From assembly GCF_029952445.1 (NCBI RefSeq), contig NZ_JAQPPK010000016.1, positions 59,574 to 123,573 on the forward strand: a stretch of 64,000 nt of DNA. The letters run 5' to 3'. This document shows, piece by piece, positions 26,808-35,472 of the stretch (position 1 is its first letter; each line of letters begins with the position of its first letter). The stretch is from Paenarthrobacter nitroguajacolicus (lineage in GTDB: Bacteria > Actinomycetota > Actinomycetes > Actinomycetales > Micrococcaceae). A model generated the notes under the pieces. That model was not told the origin of the DNA and searched no databases. It was given only the letters and a program-made list of their open reading frames with translations. Position numbers and translations under genes: made by a program.

Positions 26808-28853
26808 ATGAGATCGACCCGAAGAAAACCGAAATTCCGACGAAGCCTGGGCGGTGCAGCCCTGGCAGCCGTGATGGGCTTGACCTCCGTTGCAGCCATG
26901 GGGTCGCCGGCAAGCGCGGCACCAACGGGCAAGGCAGACAGCCCGGCCTGCTCCAGTTCCAGCGTCGATCTTGACTCCGGCACGAGCAGGGCGCCGCAGA
27001 ACCTGTGTGTTCCGGCGCAAGCCACGGACAGCAACAAGACGCTGCTGGTGTGGAATAAGCCGGACATTTACGACGACGTTGTGGACTACCGCGTCTACAT
27101 GGACGGCCGCGCTGTGGGAACCGCTGAGGAAAATGCGCGGATCTTCTCGCCGGCCCAGGAATATGTGGACGCCTTCCGGGATGCCGACAAGGACGATTTC
27201 CATGTCCGGACCGTCGCCCACAATTACACCGTGACGGGCTTGTCTCCTCGCACCAGTTACCAGTTCACTGTTACCGCCATCAGGGCCGATGGCAGCGAGT
27301 CACCGGCCAGTGCGCCGATCACCGTCAGCACCACGCCGGAACGGCACCAAGTCACCATCACCAGCCCGGCATTCAAGGCCGTAGGCGATGGGAAAGCCCT
27401 GAACACCGCCTCCATCCAGAAGGCAATCGATACATGCCGGACGCCGGGCTGCACCGTAGTGGTCCCTGCGGGAACCTTCAAAACCGGCGCACTCTTCCTG
27501 CACTCGGACATGACCCTGGAACTGCAGGAGGGCGCCCGGCTGCTCGGTTCCGACCATGCTGAGGACTATCCCCTGGACAAGGGCTATTACCTCTACCCGG
27601 TGCCTGACCCACTCCCCACTGAAGCGGAATACCGTAACTACCGCAGGCCGCCGTCGCTCATCAACGTACTACCGGAAGACAACGGCCGGTCAGCGCAGGG
27701 CCGTGAGCCTGGAGCCGCGGCCAACAACGTCCGGATCGTCGGCAAAGGCGTGGTGGATGGGAACGGCTGGGAGCGCACTGCCGAAGGCTCGGTAATGGAT
27801 GAAGCGGGCAACGAAATTCCCCAATATGTGGCCAGCTCCGCAGGAAAAGTCCTGGACGATGGCGTGCTGGCAGCGGACCAGTTCCGCAAGGCCAAGGAGA
27901 ACCCGAAGGCCCTGACCGGGATAATCAACAGGCCAGAAACACTGGATGATTCCGTGCTCTACGGGCAGTACCGCTCCAGCTTGATGACCTTCATGGGCGT
28001 GAAGAACCTGTACGTCGAGGGAGTCACTGCGGACAATCCCGCGTTCCACGGTGTGATGATCCTGGACACGGAAAACAGCACAGTTAACGGGATGCGGCAC
28101 ACCACGTACAACGCCAACAACGGAGACGGTTTGGAGTTCGGCGGCGCCACCAACGGCATCGTGCTGAACAACTTCTTCGATACCGGCGATGACCAAGTCA
28201 ACTTTGCGGCAGGACAGGGCAAATACGGAGCCATGGGCCGGCCGAGCGAGAACGTCTGGATCTTCAACAACTACATGCGCATGGGGCACGGCGGCGTCGC
28301 TGTTGGCTCCAACACCGCAGCCTGGGTGCAGCGGGTCCTGGCAGAGGACAACGTCATGTACAAAGTTGAAACGGGCGGGCTGCGGATGAAGAGTACCTCG
28401 GACATGGCCGGAGGTGGCCGCGACTTCCTCTTCCGGGACACTGCCATGGCCTGCATGGGCAGCAGTGCGTTCATCATGACGCTGAGCTACAACCAGTCAC
28501 CGTCCGGTTACATTGCCGCGGAATCGGCCACGTTCAAAGATGTGAAGGTCCGGAATGTCTCAGTGGATGGCAACAATTCGCCCACCTGCGGCATGGCTGT
28601 GTCCGACAGCAAGCCGGTGATCGACATCCAGGCGGGTCCGTCGCTGGGTGAAGGAACGGCTACCCTCAGCGCGTTCACCTTCCAGGATGTGGTGTTCCGC
28701 AACGTCAACCCCACCAACATCAAGGGCCTGACGAATTCCACTTTCGACGACGTGACTTTCCAGAGCGTGCGGAACAACGCCAACCCGTGGCGGCTGGACC
28801 AATATTCCACGGGGAACACCTTCACCGACGTGACACCCGCGCCGGCGCAGTAG
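26808..28853 (+). CDS. Secreted GH28 polygalacturonase with fibronectin type III domain
   Basis: A 681-residue pectin-degrading enzyme. The ATG at 26808 follows GGGAAGG by seven bases and gives a signal peptide (LGGAALAAVMGLTSVAAMGSP, cut near ASA-AP). Residues of about 70-175 are a fibronectin type III domain (TVTGLSPRTSYQFTVTAIRADG). The rest is a right-handed beta-helix with GH28 catalytic motifs: NNGDGLEF (about 436), DTGDDQV (about 460), GHGGVAVGS (about 492) and RMKS (about 525). The long inserts suggest an exo-acting form on galacturonides. A TTG at 26757 after AGGAGA is in frame but would hide the signal peptide. Monocistronic under the palindromic operator. Confidence 0.93.
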   Translation: MRSTRRKPKFRRSLGGAALAAVMGLTSVAAMGSPASAAPTGKADSPACSSSSVDLDSGTSRAPQNLCVPAQATDSNKTLLVWNKPDIYDDVVDYRVYMDGRAVGTAEENARIFSPAQEYVDAFRDADKDDFHVRTVAHNYTVTGLSPRTSYQFTVTAIRADGSESPASAPITVSTTPERHQVTITSPAFKAVGDGKALNTASIQKAIDTCRTPGCTVVVPAGTFKTGALFLHSDMTLELQEGARLLGSDHAEDYPLDKGYYLYPVPDPLPTEAEYRNYRRPPSLINVLPEDNGRSAQGREPGAAANNVRIVGKGVVDGNGWERTAEGSVMDEAGNEIPQYVASSAGKVLDDGVLAADQFRKAKENPKALTGIINRPETLDDSVLYGQYRSSLMTFMGVKNLYVEGVTADNPAFHGVMILDTENSTVNGMRHTTYNANNGDGLEFGGATNGIVLNNFFDTGDDQVNFAAGQGKYGAMGRPSENVWIFNNYMRMGHGGVAVGSNTAAWVQRVLAEDNVMYKVETGGLRMKSTSDMAGGGRDFLFRDTAMACMGSSAFIMTLSYNQSPSGYIAAESATFKDVKVRNVSVDGNNSPTCGMAVSDSKPVIDIQAGPSLGEGTATLSAFTFQDVVFRNVNPTNIKGLTNSTFDDVTFQSVRNNANPWRLDQYSTGNTFTDVTPAPAQ

Positions 28854-28872
28854 CCCCGGGGCCCAACCGTCG

Positions 28873-28926
28873 TCGAGTTGGCAAATGATGACAATCCCGG
28901 GCTTCCGGATTGTCATCAAATGGCAA
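28873..28926. repeat. Palindromic element, family A copy 2
   Basis: The exact core stem TGATGACAATCC (28886-28897) pairs with 28907-28918. Outer arms GTTGGCAAA / TGGCAAGTC pair imperfectly. It lies after the GH28 stop. The core TGGCA-xx-TGATGACAA matches the 8487-8551 element. Confidence 0.65.
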
Positions 28927-28940
28927 GTCGGCGCAAGAGT

Positions 28941-28985
28941 ACGGCGGCCGTCCCACGATAAAGGGGCGGTCGCCGTCGTTTGTTC
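28941..28985 (+). terminator. Probable terminator of GH28 gene
   Basis: ACGGCGGCCGTCCC (28941-28954) pairs with GGGCGGTCGCCGT (28964-28976), with one bulge and one mismatch. CGTTTGTTCT follows. It is about 90 bases after the GH28 stop. Confidence 0.65.
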
Positions 28986-29004
28986 TGCCAGCCGGGCCGA
29001 AGGG

Positions 29005-29484
29005 TTACATCTTCCTTCGCGCCGCGGTTGTTTCGTCCATGGCATCCCTGCCCAGCCAGGCACCCAGCCCGATCATGGCTACGCCAAGGATCAGGTGGAG
29101 CCAGTTATCGGCCGTGTTGAACGGGACGAAGTTGGCGCCCGTTTCCTGGTTGATGACCAGGCCGTAGATCCAAAGAACGATGTACACGGCACCGCCGCCC
29201 AAGAGGAACAGGCGGGCCATGCGGTCGTTCCTTGCCATGGCCAAACCGGCCACGCCGAACAGCAGGTGAACGATGTTGTGGAGTATGGACACTTGGAAGA
29301 CTCCAAGCAGCATGGCGCCGGAATCATGTCCCGCAAAGGTCATGGCGCCGTAATTGGTGGTGATTCCCGGGATGAAGCCCAGGACGCCTACCAGCAGAAA
29401 TACAACGCCAACACCCATGGCGGTGTTATGAAGTGTCAACCCCATCATGTGGTGGTGTTCGGCGGGGTGCGAAGCGGTGGTCAT
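29005..29484 (-). CDS. DUF4383 domain membrane protein
   Basis: A 159-residue protein with four membrane segments (GVVFLLVGVLGFIPGI, NIVHLLFGVAGLAMA, LLGGGAVYIVLWIYGLVI, HLILGVAMIGLGAWLG). The conserved HNIVHLLFG and DNWLHLILG elements identify DUF4383, a family of unknown function common in actinobacteria. The N-terminus is His-rich (HPAEHHHMM). AGGGAGGA precedes the ATG, and a 10-bp hairpin lies just upstream of this ribosome site. Confidence 0.85.
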   Translation of the reverse strand: MTTASHPAEHHHMMGLTLHNTAMGVGVVFLLVGVLGFIPGITTNYGAMTFAGHDSGAMLLGVFQVSILHNIVHLLFGVAGLAMARNDRMARLFLLGGGAVYIVLWIYGLVINQETGANFVPFNTADNWLHLILGVAMIGLGAWLGRDAMDETTAARRKM

Positions 29485-29506
29485 CAGTCCTCCCTTTCAC
29501 GCTGTT

Positions 29507-29534
29507 ACCCGGCTCTTCTCATGGAGAGCCGGGT
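29507..29534 (-). promoter_or_regulatory. Leader hairpin before DUF4383 gene
   Basis: A perfect 10-bp stem (29507-29516 with 29525-29534) with an 8-base loop ends 22 bases upstream of the DUF4383 start, next to its GGGAGGA ribosome site. It may influence translation or stabilise the transcript. Confidence 0.5.
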
Positions 29535-29640
29535 GCGGCAAGGGGTGTCGCAAAACCTTGCCGACGCCGCCATAATACTCCTGAAATGCTCCGGATAGCA
29601 GGGGGATGAGCGCTGTTCAGGGGCCGGTTAGCATGGATTC

Positions 29641-30612
29641 ATGAGCCAAGTGCCCAATGGTCGTGCGCACACAATTTTTCATGATGTCCGGGATCTGACG
29701 CCCTTCAGGGAAGGGTACGTCCGGACACCGGTGCGCGGACTCGCCGACGGCGTGAACGATGTCCTCTCGGGAGTCCTCAATGGCCGCGACCACGCGCGTT
29801 TGTCCCTCGTGGGAAGCGTCCCCAGGCTGAGGATGCTGTCCCCGAAAACGGCGAAGGCAATGCATGAAGCCGTCTTCTCCTACACGGAACCGGACCGTCT
29901 CCTTGCTTTCGCCCGCACGAACCCAGGGTGGGCCGGCTTGTGCCACATCATGGCCGGCCTCCTGGTCTATAAGCATGGCGGGTACTTGCGGGCGTCCGAA
30001 CTGCTGCAGCGCGGGTTGACAACCAGGATCGACGACGACGCCAGCCAGTTCTCGGCAACGTACCTTGGGCAGGTGGTCACCCGGGTCGAGGTTGCCGAAC
30101 GCATCGAGGTTCCGGTGCTGTTCAGCGAGGAGTCCGTTTTCCTGGCGCTGGCTCATTGCCTCCGGGAAATGGGAATGACCGAGGCGGCCCTCGAAGCTGT
30201 GGCGGGTTTGCCGCCGTCGTTGCCTTCTGCCTTGGCCCGCTGCACAGCTGCGTTCTCGCTGGAACGGCACCGCGACGTAGTGCTGTGGACCGAGGGCTTG
30301 CTGAACACTGACGATCTCTCGGCCGCGCTGCTCTTGATTCGCGCGCGGTCGCAGCGTGCGCGGGGTGATTTTGAGTCCGCCCAGGCTGCGTTGAGGGAAG
30401 TCCTCCGACGCCGGAAGACCAACCTGGCTTTGAAGAATGACGCCCTGACTGACCGGGCCCTTCTCGCGTTGGACCAGGGGCGCCGGACGTTGACGCCCCG
30501 CTCGAAGCGACCCGCCCCACCGGCTGAGCTCGAATCGATGGAGGTCATCCGCAAAGACGCCGAGATGCGGCGTCTTTGGGAGAACGACTTCAGGCAACTC
30601 GGCGGCGAATAA
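29641..30612 (+). CDS. Conserved hypothetical protein, helical repeat-like
   Basis: A 323-residue protein I do not recognise. It has no signal peptide or membrane segment. The sequence is largely alpha-helical with Ala/Leu-rich periodicity that recalls TPR repeats (ASELLQRGLTTRIDDDASQ, ALAHCLREMGMTEAALEAVAGL, GDFESAQAALREVLRRRKTNL). Its C-terminus is charged and ends in MRRLWENDFRQLGGE. It may be a scaffold or a fragment of signalling machinery; no function is assigned. It stands alone between a DUF4383 gene and the ArsR operon. Confidence 0.7.
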   Translation: MSQVPNGRAHTIFHDVRDLTPFREGYVRTPVRGLADGVNDVLSGVLNGRDHARLSLVGSVPRLRMLSPKTAKAMHEAVFSYTEPDRLLAFARTNPGWAGLCHIMAGLLVYKHGGYLRASELLQRGLTTRIDDDASQFSATYLGQVVTRVEVAERIEVPVLFSEESVFLALAHCLREMGMTEAALEAVAGLPPSLPSALARCTAAFSLERHRDVVLWTEGLLNTDDLSAALLLIRARSQRARGDFESAQAALREVLRRRKTNLALKNDALTDRALLALDQGRRTLTPRSKRPAPPAELESMEVIRKDAEMRRLWENDFRQLGGE

Positions 30613-30649
30613 AAACCATTGCGCTGGTAAGTGCGGAGGCGTAGCCTCT

Positions 30650-30687
30650 TAATCAATCAATTCATTGATAAAGGATTTGGTTGATTA
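30650..30687. promoter_or_regulatory. Nested palindromic operator of ArsR-SRPBCC operon
   Basis: Outer arms TAATCAA (30650-30656) and TTGATTA (30681-30687) enclose ATCAAT-TC-ATTGAT (30656-30669). The AT-rich dyads end 12 bases before the arsR-type start codon, in the usual place for autorepression. Confidence 0.6.
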
Positions 30688-30699
30688 CGAAGGGTTGGC

Positions 30700-31077
30700 G
30701 TGGCAATGGATCAACAAGCTCTGGGTCCTGATGCCTTGGACAGGGCCTTCATGGCGCTGGCGGATCCGGTGAGGCGGGCCATTGTTGCCCGGCTATCGCG
30801 CGGAGATGCCACTGTGAACGAACTCGCGGAACCCTTCGCCATCAGCAAGCAGGCAGTTTCCAAACACATCCAGGTCCTGGAACATGCAGGGCTGGTGACC
30901 CGCTCCCGGGATGCCCAACGCAGGCCCGTCCATCTCGACGCCGCTGCCCTGGAACGGGTAACGGCGTGGATCGACCAGTACCGCCTGATCGCCGAGTCGC
31001 GCTTCCGTCGACTCGACCAACTGCTCGCCACTGACATCTCCCACAAGGAACAAGGAAAGAAAGAGGAACTGAAATGA
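30700..31077 (+). CDS. ArsR family transcriptional regulator
   Basis: A 125-residue winged-helix protein: FMALADPVRRAIVARLSRGDATV, NELAEPFAISKQAVSKHIQVLE, then the wing GLVTRSRDAQRRPVHLD. It lacks the metal-binding cysteines of arsenic sensors and resembles the group paired with SRPBCC (AHSA1-like) proteins. The GTG at 30700 has AAGGG six bases upstream; an ATG two codons later is possible. The stop overlaps the next start by four bases. Confidence 0.9.
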   Translation: MAMDQQALGPDALDRAFMALADPVRRAIVARLSRGDATVNELAEPFAISKQAVSKHIQVLEHAGLVTRSRDAQRRPVHLDAAALERVTAWIDQYRLIAESRFRRLDQLLATDISHKEQGKKEELK

Positions 31078-31541
31078 GCAATGCAACCACCATCACCGCA
31101 GACCCGGGTGTCCCTTTCGTCGACACAGTCCGGGAATTCGATGCCCCGGTCAGCGCAGTTTTCAAAGCGCATGTTGATCCGGACCTCCTGGCCAAGTGGC
31201 TGGGGCCGCGGGAAGCCGAACTGAACGTCACCAAGTACGACGCCACAACTGGCGGAAGCTGGCATTACGAAAGCGGACATGAGGGCGCCATGTTTGGCTT
31301 CCGCGGCATCTTCCACACCGTTGATGCCGATGAGCTGATCATCATGACGTTCGAGTTCGACGGCGCGCCCAACCAAGTGGGGATCAGCACCACAACCTTC
31401 GAGGAAGTAGGCGGCCGCACCAGGATCTTCGCCCATGAGGTCTACCCCACGGTCGAGGCGCGCGACATGGCATTGGCCACGGGTATGAACTACGGAGTCG
31501 AGGAAGGATACGAGCGCCTGGACGAACTGCTCGCCGGCTAG
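31074..31541 (+). CDS. SRPBCC (AHSA1-like) family protein
   Basis: A 155-residue START/AHSA1-fold protein: TVREFDAPVSAVFKAHVDPDLLAKWLGPRE at the N-terminus, GSWHYESGHEG, and EVGGRTRIFAHEVYPTVEARDMAL. The hydrophobic-pocket fold binds small ligands or lipids; the substrate is unknown. It is translationally coupled to the ArsR-type repressor (ATGA overlap), a pairing widespread in actinobacteria. Its end overlaps the convergent lysE-type gene by four bases. Confidence 0.88.
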   Translation: MSNATTITADPGVPFVDTVREFDAPVSAVFKAHVDPDLLAKWLGPREAELNVTKYDATTGGSWHYESGHEGAMFGFRGIFHTVDADELIIMTFEFDGAPNQVGISTTTFEEVGGRTRIFAHEVYPTVEARDMALATGMNYGVEEGYERLDELLAG

Positions 31542-32179
31542 TGCTGCTGGATCAGCGGAAGGAGCTGCTCGGACAACAGCACTGTCCCCAGCCCGATCAT
31601 GACGATCCCGCTGGTCAGCGTCACAGCCCGCGCGGCGCCGGGCCGGGAGGCGAGCAGCTTCCGTGAAGCCAGTGCTACGGCCGTGTAGACCATTCCAGCG
31701 AGAAATACGAAGGTCAACCCCAGCAGCCCCGACTGGACCGGGATGGGCAGCGTCGCTTCGGGGCTGACGAATTGGGGCACCAGGGCCACGAAGAACAGGA
31801 GCCCCTTGGGATTGATGCCGCTGGTGCCCATGCCCTGGAAGAACGTGCGGACCTGGTTTCCGGAAGGCACGACGCCGTCTTCCGCACTGAAGCTGGCACC
31901 TCGCCAGGAGCGGATGGTCCCGACGCCGAGCCACAACAGGTAGGCAGCGCCGGCGATGGTCAGCCACCCCAGCAGCCCGGGAACTCCGGCCAGGAGGGCG
32001 GCCAATCCTGCAACCATCAGAAAAGTGTGGATGACGTATCCGCTGCAGAGGCCCGCGACGGCGGGAACGAAACTGCGTTGGCGCAACCCCGCTGAAATCG
32101 AGTAGGCCCAGTCGACGCCGGGTGTGCAGGCCAAGGCGACTGCCACGAGGACGAAGGCGAGGAACAGCTGCGGATTCAC
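31538..32179 (-). CDS. LysE family amino-acid exporter
   Basis: A 213-residue protein with about six membrane segments. LysE/RhtB signatures are ACTPGVDWAYSISAGL at residues 17-32, where the family usually has a GP motif, and GTSGINPKGLLFFVALVPQFV near residue 120. It exports an amino acid or derivative by proton exchange. It starts at GTG 32179 after GGAGAG. It diverges from an Lrp/AsnC gene, its likely regulator. Confidence 0.9.
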   Translation of the reverse strand: MNPQLFLAFVLVAVALACTPGVDWAYSISAGLRQRSFVPAVAGLCSGYVIHTFLMVAGLAALLAGVPGLLGWLTIAGAAYLLWLGVGTIRSWRGASFSAEDGVVPSGNQVRTFFQGMGTSGINPKGLLFFVALVPQFVSPEATLPIPVQSGLLGLTFVFLAGMVYTAVALASRKLLASRPGAARAVTLTSGIVMIGLGTVLLSEQLLPLIQQH

Positions 32180-32280
32180 GATCTCTCCAGAGTTAGTTGG
32201 TAGGAAAACTCTAGGGAAAAAGCCGCCATAAGTGTTCGCCTTTTTAGCTCTGGCTCGCCTAACCTCGGTAAGATTATTGC

Positions 32281-32736
32281 GTGATTGACGGCATCGATAG
32301 AAGTATTTTGCGCCACCTCAAAGAGGACGGGCGAATGACGGCCACGGCCTTGGCTTCCCAGGTTGGACTAACGGTGGCTCCGTGCCATCGGCGACTCCGC
32401 GACCTGGAAGCTAAAGGGGTGATTCGCGGTTATCGCGCAGATATTGATCCGGCCGCAGTAGGGCTGGGTTTCGAGGCGATCGTGTTCGTGACCTTGCGCC
32501 AAGCGGACCGCGGAACCATGGCCGCGTTCGAAGCCCGGGTTACCGCGAGTCCCAACATCGTGGAGGCCCAACGCCTTTTTGGCTCGCCCGATTACTTGTT
32601 GAAGGTCATTGCGGCGGATTTGCCTGCCTATCAGCGCTTCTACGACGACGAACTTGCGGCCCTGCCCGCGGTGGAACGCCTTACCTCGACGTTGGTCATG
32701 AAGAACCTCAAGACCAACATCGGGCCGCCGGTCTAG
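32281..32736 (+). CDS. Lrp/AsnC family regulator
   Basis: A 151-residue protein with the AsnC-type HTH (DGIDRSILRHLKEDGRMTAT, then ASQVGLTVAPCHRRLRDLE) and a RAM effector domain (GLGFEAIVFVTLRQADRGTMA, later LFGSPDYLLKVIAADLPAYQRFYDDEL). It starts at GTG 32281. It probably senses an amino acid and switches the divergent exporter; the 101-base gap is AT-rich and holds AGAGTT...AACTCT-like dyads. Confidence 0.9.
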   Translation: MIDGIDRSILRHLKEDGRMTATALASQVGLTVAPCHRRLRDLEAKGVIRGYRADIDPAAVGLGFEAIVFVTLRQADRGTMAAFEARVTASPNIVEAQRLFGSPDYLLKVIAADLPAYQRFYDDELAALPAVERLTSTLVMKNLKTNIGPPV

Positions 32737-32791
32737 CCAATGCCGGCGCGTTTTTAGCCGCTGCGGACCCACCAAGCGGGAGACAGGGCAG

Positions 32792-33427
32792 TCAGCTGGC
32801 CGGGCTGACGTGCACGATGATGACCTGGGTGTCCTTGGAGCCGTCGAAACGGAGATCGTAGTTGACCTCCAGCCCGGTGCTGGTCCCCGAAGTCAGGGAG
32901 TAGTCGCTCTTCCCTGAAGGGTTCCGCCCATTGGAGGTAATCCAGCGCTCGGCGTCATCGGCGTCGATACCGTACTGGTCCACGCCATCGCGGATCAGTG
33001 ACGTGAATTCCTCGACGGAGTTCGCCGTGAGGAAATACGTGACCTCGGTGAAGTCCGGGCGGGCGTCCGTGGTCTTGAACCGCAGGCGGTCCGTTTGGGC
33101 GCTGATCTCTCCGCTGGGGCCAACGATTGTCAGGTCGATCTTCCCGGAGTCCTGGGTGTTAATCTCCGGGCCGTAGCTGTCCTCGGACACCTGCACGGCC
33201 GATTTCTGCAGAGTGCCGCTGCCCATGTCCAGCCGGGCCCGCTTTTCCTTCCTGATCCGGTCAACACCTGCGGCATCAAGCGTGGAGAATTCCGAGGTAA
33301 TCACTGTGCTCCCTTGGGAAGTTGATGGTGCAGCGGGTGTGGGGACCTGGCATGCCGTGGTGGTGAGGATTCCCAGGGCCATGGCGACCGCGGCTGCCAC
33401 CTTTGGGATCCGGTTGGCCCGGATCAT
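32792..33427 (-). CDS. Putative lipoprotein downstream of WXG100-like gene
   Basis: A 211-residue exported protein. The signal peptide VAAAVAMALGILTTTAC ends in a lipobox-like TTAC, so lipidation at Cys26 is likely. The mature part has a Ser/Thr/Pro linker and then a mixed alpha/beta domain (KIDLTIVGPSGEISAQTD, VEEFTSLIRDGVDQYGIDADDAERWI). The family is not recognised. The start overlaps the stop of the WXG100-like gene by four bases, so the two are one translational unit and may act together at the envelope. Confidence 0.8.
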   Translation of the reverse strand: MIRANRIPKVAAAVAMALGILTTTACQVPTPAAPSTSQGSTVITSEFSTLDAAGVDRIRKEKRARLDMGSGTLQKSAVQVSEDSYGPEINTQDSGKIDLTIVGPSGEISAQTDRLRFKTTDARPDFTEVTYFLTANSVEEFTSLIRDGVDQYGIDADDAERWITSNGRNPSGKSDYSLTSGTSTGLEVNYDLRFDGSKDTQVIIVHVSPAS

Positions 33428-34911
33428 TGGTGGACCTCAGCGTCAAAGCCATCCAGGAACCGGTCCATGATGCCCGGAATGTTGTTGGTGGGCCGGTACT
33501 GTTCCACGCGATCATTGAAGTCCGAGCCGATGATGTCCCGGGCCTGTTGAGGATCGTTGGCCAGCAGCTCCTGGTAAGCCGGGAGGGTGTCCTGTTTGAT
33601 CAAGGCCCACCGTTGCTCGGCATCTGCAATGTTGCCGTCCGGGAATCCCGTTGTGAAGTCTGTGCGGAACTGTGTTGGGTTGTCCCAGTTGGTGAAGGGA
33701 AGGTTCTCCGGGCCCGGGCTTTCCACGCTGAACTTGTAGGGGAAGACTTCGGGGTAGCTCTTGGCTCCCGGAATGGAGGGCTCACCGGCCAGGGTGACCA
33801 TGTACGTCACGGCTTCCCCTCCCGGATGGTTACGCATGTCAGTGTAATCGTCTGCGATGATCTCGTTCTGCTCCCGGTAAAGCAGGGCCGTGTTGCCTTC
33901 CTTGACCTGCGCGGGGTCGCCGGAATCGATCTGCGCCCACGCTTTTGCGGTGTCAGGGTCGATGGCGCCGGAATCCCTGAGGCGGTTGATCTCTTCGATT
34001 CCACCGTTCATGTAAGCCTGGTGCTGCCGGGCCTGGTCCAGGAAGATCTCTTTGTTCATATCCAACATGGACGTCTCGTAGAACTTGATCTCCTGGTCGG
34101 TCATGCCGGCAAGCTGCTCGATCTGGTCAAGTACCGGGATGGGGATGTCCGAAGCCGGGTTGTCGGCGATCTGCTGTGCCAGGTCGCGAAGCATGGCCAT
34201 GTCCTTGAATCCTCCGGCGAAGGATGGGCCGATCATGTTCGCCATACCGGCCCATTGCAGGTCCGGGTTCGCGAGGAACGCCTGCCCGTAGAAGTCGTAG
34301 ACCTTCTTGATGGTCTCCCAGTTGTATTCGGTTCCCTTGCTGGTGTCCCACGTGGATGGGTCTATGCCCATTTCCCGCATGGCCTGCTGGTTCCAGTAGT
34401 CGCTGAGGAACTGGGAGTACTCGGGCGACTTCTTCTCGATCAGGCCGGAGTCGGCCGCCGCATCCATGGCTGCCTTGGCTTCTTCGGGATGCTCAAGGGC
34501 CCACTTCTTGAATTCATCGCTGCCAAGGTACTCGGCCCGCTCTTCGGGCGTCATCCCGTTCAGCAGATCCGTGAGCTCCTGGCCGGTTGCGGCCGAACCG
34601 CCTGAGCCCGACCCGCCTGAGCCGGGTCCGCCAGCCCCACCCGCGGTGCTCGCGGCGTCCTGTTCGTCGGCGTTTTTCAGCAGGCTCCGGGAAGCCGCAG
34701 TGATACCGGAAGCGGCACTCTGGAGGGCGCGCAAATGCGAGCTGTTCCATTCGTGACGGAAGCGGTCGCCGTCGTTCCCCCGCCAGGGGCTGCTGGTGAT
34801 GGACCCGGACAACTGTTGTCCCAGGTTTGTGAGGCTGTCCGCATTGCGGGCCAGCTCCTTGGCCAATTGCCGCAACTGTGCGACATCTGCGCCATAGAAG
34901 TTTCCCGCCAC
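33424..34911 (-). CDS. WXG100-like (type VII secretion-type) protein with large C-terminal region
   Basis: A 495-residue protein. Residues 1-80 are a WXG100-like helical hairpin (FYGADVAQLRQLAKELARN, turn SSPWRGNDGDRFRHEW near residue 43). A Gly/Ser linker follows (about 85-105), then about 390 residues of charged helical sequence that I do not recognise (TPEERAEYLGSDEFKKWALE, NPASDIPIPVLDQIEQLAGM). The build resembles LXG/WXG polymorphic effectors. GTG 34911 is chosen because GGGGG lies just upstream and FYGADV usually begins such proteins; an ATG at 34959 is possible. No ESX core genes are in the window. The overlapping lipoprotein could be a partner or immunity protein. Confidence 0.75.
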   Translation of the reverse strand: MAGNFYGADVAQLRQLAKELARNADSLTNLGQQLSGSITSSPWRGNDGDRFRHEWNSSHLRALQSAASGITAASRSLLKNADEQDAASTAGGAGGPGSGGSGSGGSAATGQELTDLLNGMTPEERAEYLGSDEFKKWALEHPEEAKAAMDAAADSGLIEKKSPEYSQFLSDYWNQQAMREMGIDPSTWDTSKGTEYNWETIKKVYDFYGQAFLANPDLQWAGMANMIGPSFAGGFKDMAMLRDLAQQIADNPASDIPIPVLDQIEQLAGMTDQEIKFYETSMLDMNKEIFLDQARQHQAYMNGGIEEINRLRDSGAIDPDTAKAWAQIDSGDPAQVKEGNTALLYREQNEIIADDYTDMRNHPGGEAVTYMVTLAGEPSIPGAKSYPEVFPYKFSVESPGPENLPFTNWDNPTQFRTDFTTGFPDGNIADAEQRWALIKQDTLPAYQELLANDPQQARDIIGSDFNDRVEQYRPTNNIPGIMDRFLDGFDAEVHQ

Positions 34912-35013
34912 GTTGCCCCCATTGTTTTCAGTCGGTCCAAGGCCTCGGCCTGCCCCCATCCTAGGCGGGCAACGCGACCTGGCACATGGGGACAACTGCC
35001 CCTATGTGCATAA

Positions 35014-35472
35014 CTACTCGCCGAGCAGGCCCGTTGTCCGGTAGGGAATCACTTCGCGGAGGAACATGCTGGTGGACGTCCGGACAATCCCCGGACACAG
35101 GCGGATTTCCTCGGAAACCCGGTAGAGGTCGTCAGGGCTTTTGGCCACCACCCGGATGATGAGGTCGGTATCTCCGGCGGGCGCGTGGCATTCGAGGACT
35201 TCCGGAATCTTGCGAAGGGCCGCGATGGCCTCGTTCAGGTGGCTTTGGTCCAGTTCTGCGCTGACTGCGGCGGCTACCCCGCGTCCCAAGGCGGACGGCA
35301 GTACCCGGCTGCTGTTCGCGCGCAAGGCGCCCGACGCCGTCATCCGTTCCAAGCGGGACTGCACCGTCCCGCGCGCAAGGTGCAACTTCTGGGCGAGGAC
35401 CATGATGGGGACCCGCGGATCTTCGTCGAGGGCAGCCAGTATTCGACGGTCGGTTGCATCGAGTTCCTGCAA
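35014..35472 (-). CDS. Lrp/AsnC family regulator
   Basis: A 152-residue AsnC-type regulator: HTH in DATDRRILAALDEDPRVPIM and AQKLHLARGTVQSRLERM, effector domain with CHAPAGDTDLIIRVVAKSPDD and CPGIVRTSTSMFLREVIPYR. The TTG at 35472 has AAGGAG eight bases upstream. The GTG three codons earlier would sit directly on that site, so TTG is preferred. The target gene is not adjacent on this side; the gap upstream (35530-35552) holds TACAGT...ACTGTA, a possible autoregulatory site. Confidence 0.85.
   Translation of the reverse strand: MQELDATDRRILAALDEDPRVPIMVLAQKLHLARGTVQSRLERMTASGALRANSSRVLPSALGRGVAAAVSAELDQSHLNEAIAALRKIPEVLECHAPAGDTDLIIRVVAKSPDDLYRVSEEIRLCPGIVRTSTSMFLREVIPYRTTGLLGE

Noticed and set aside
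32792..34911. Full type VII secretion locus
   Set aside because: No EccC-type ATPase, EccB/D/E or mycosin gene is found in the window.
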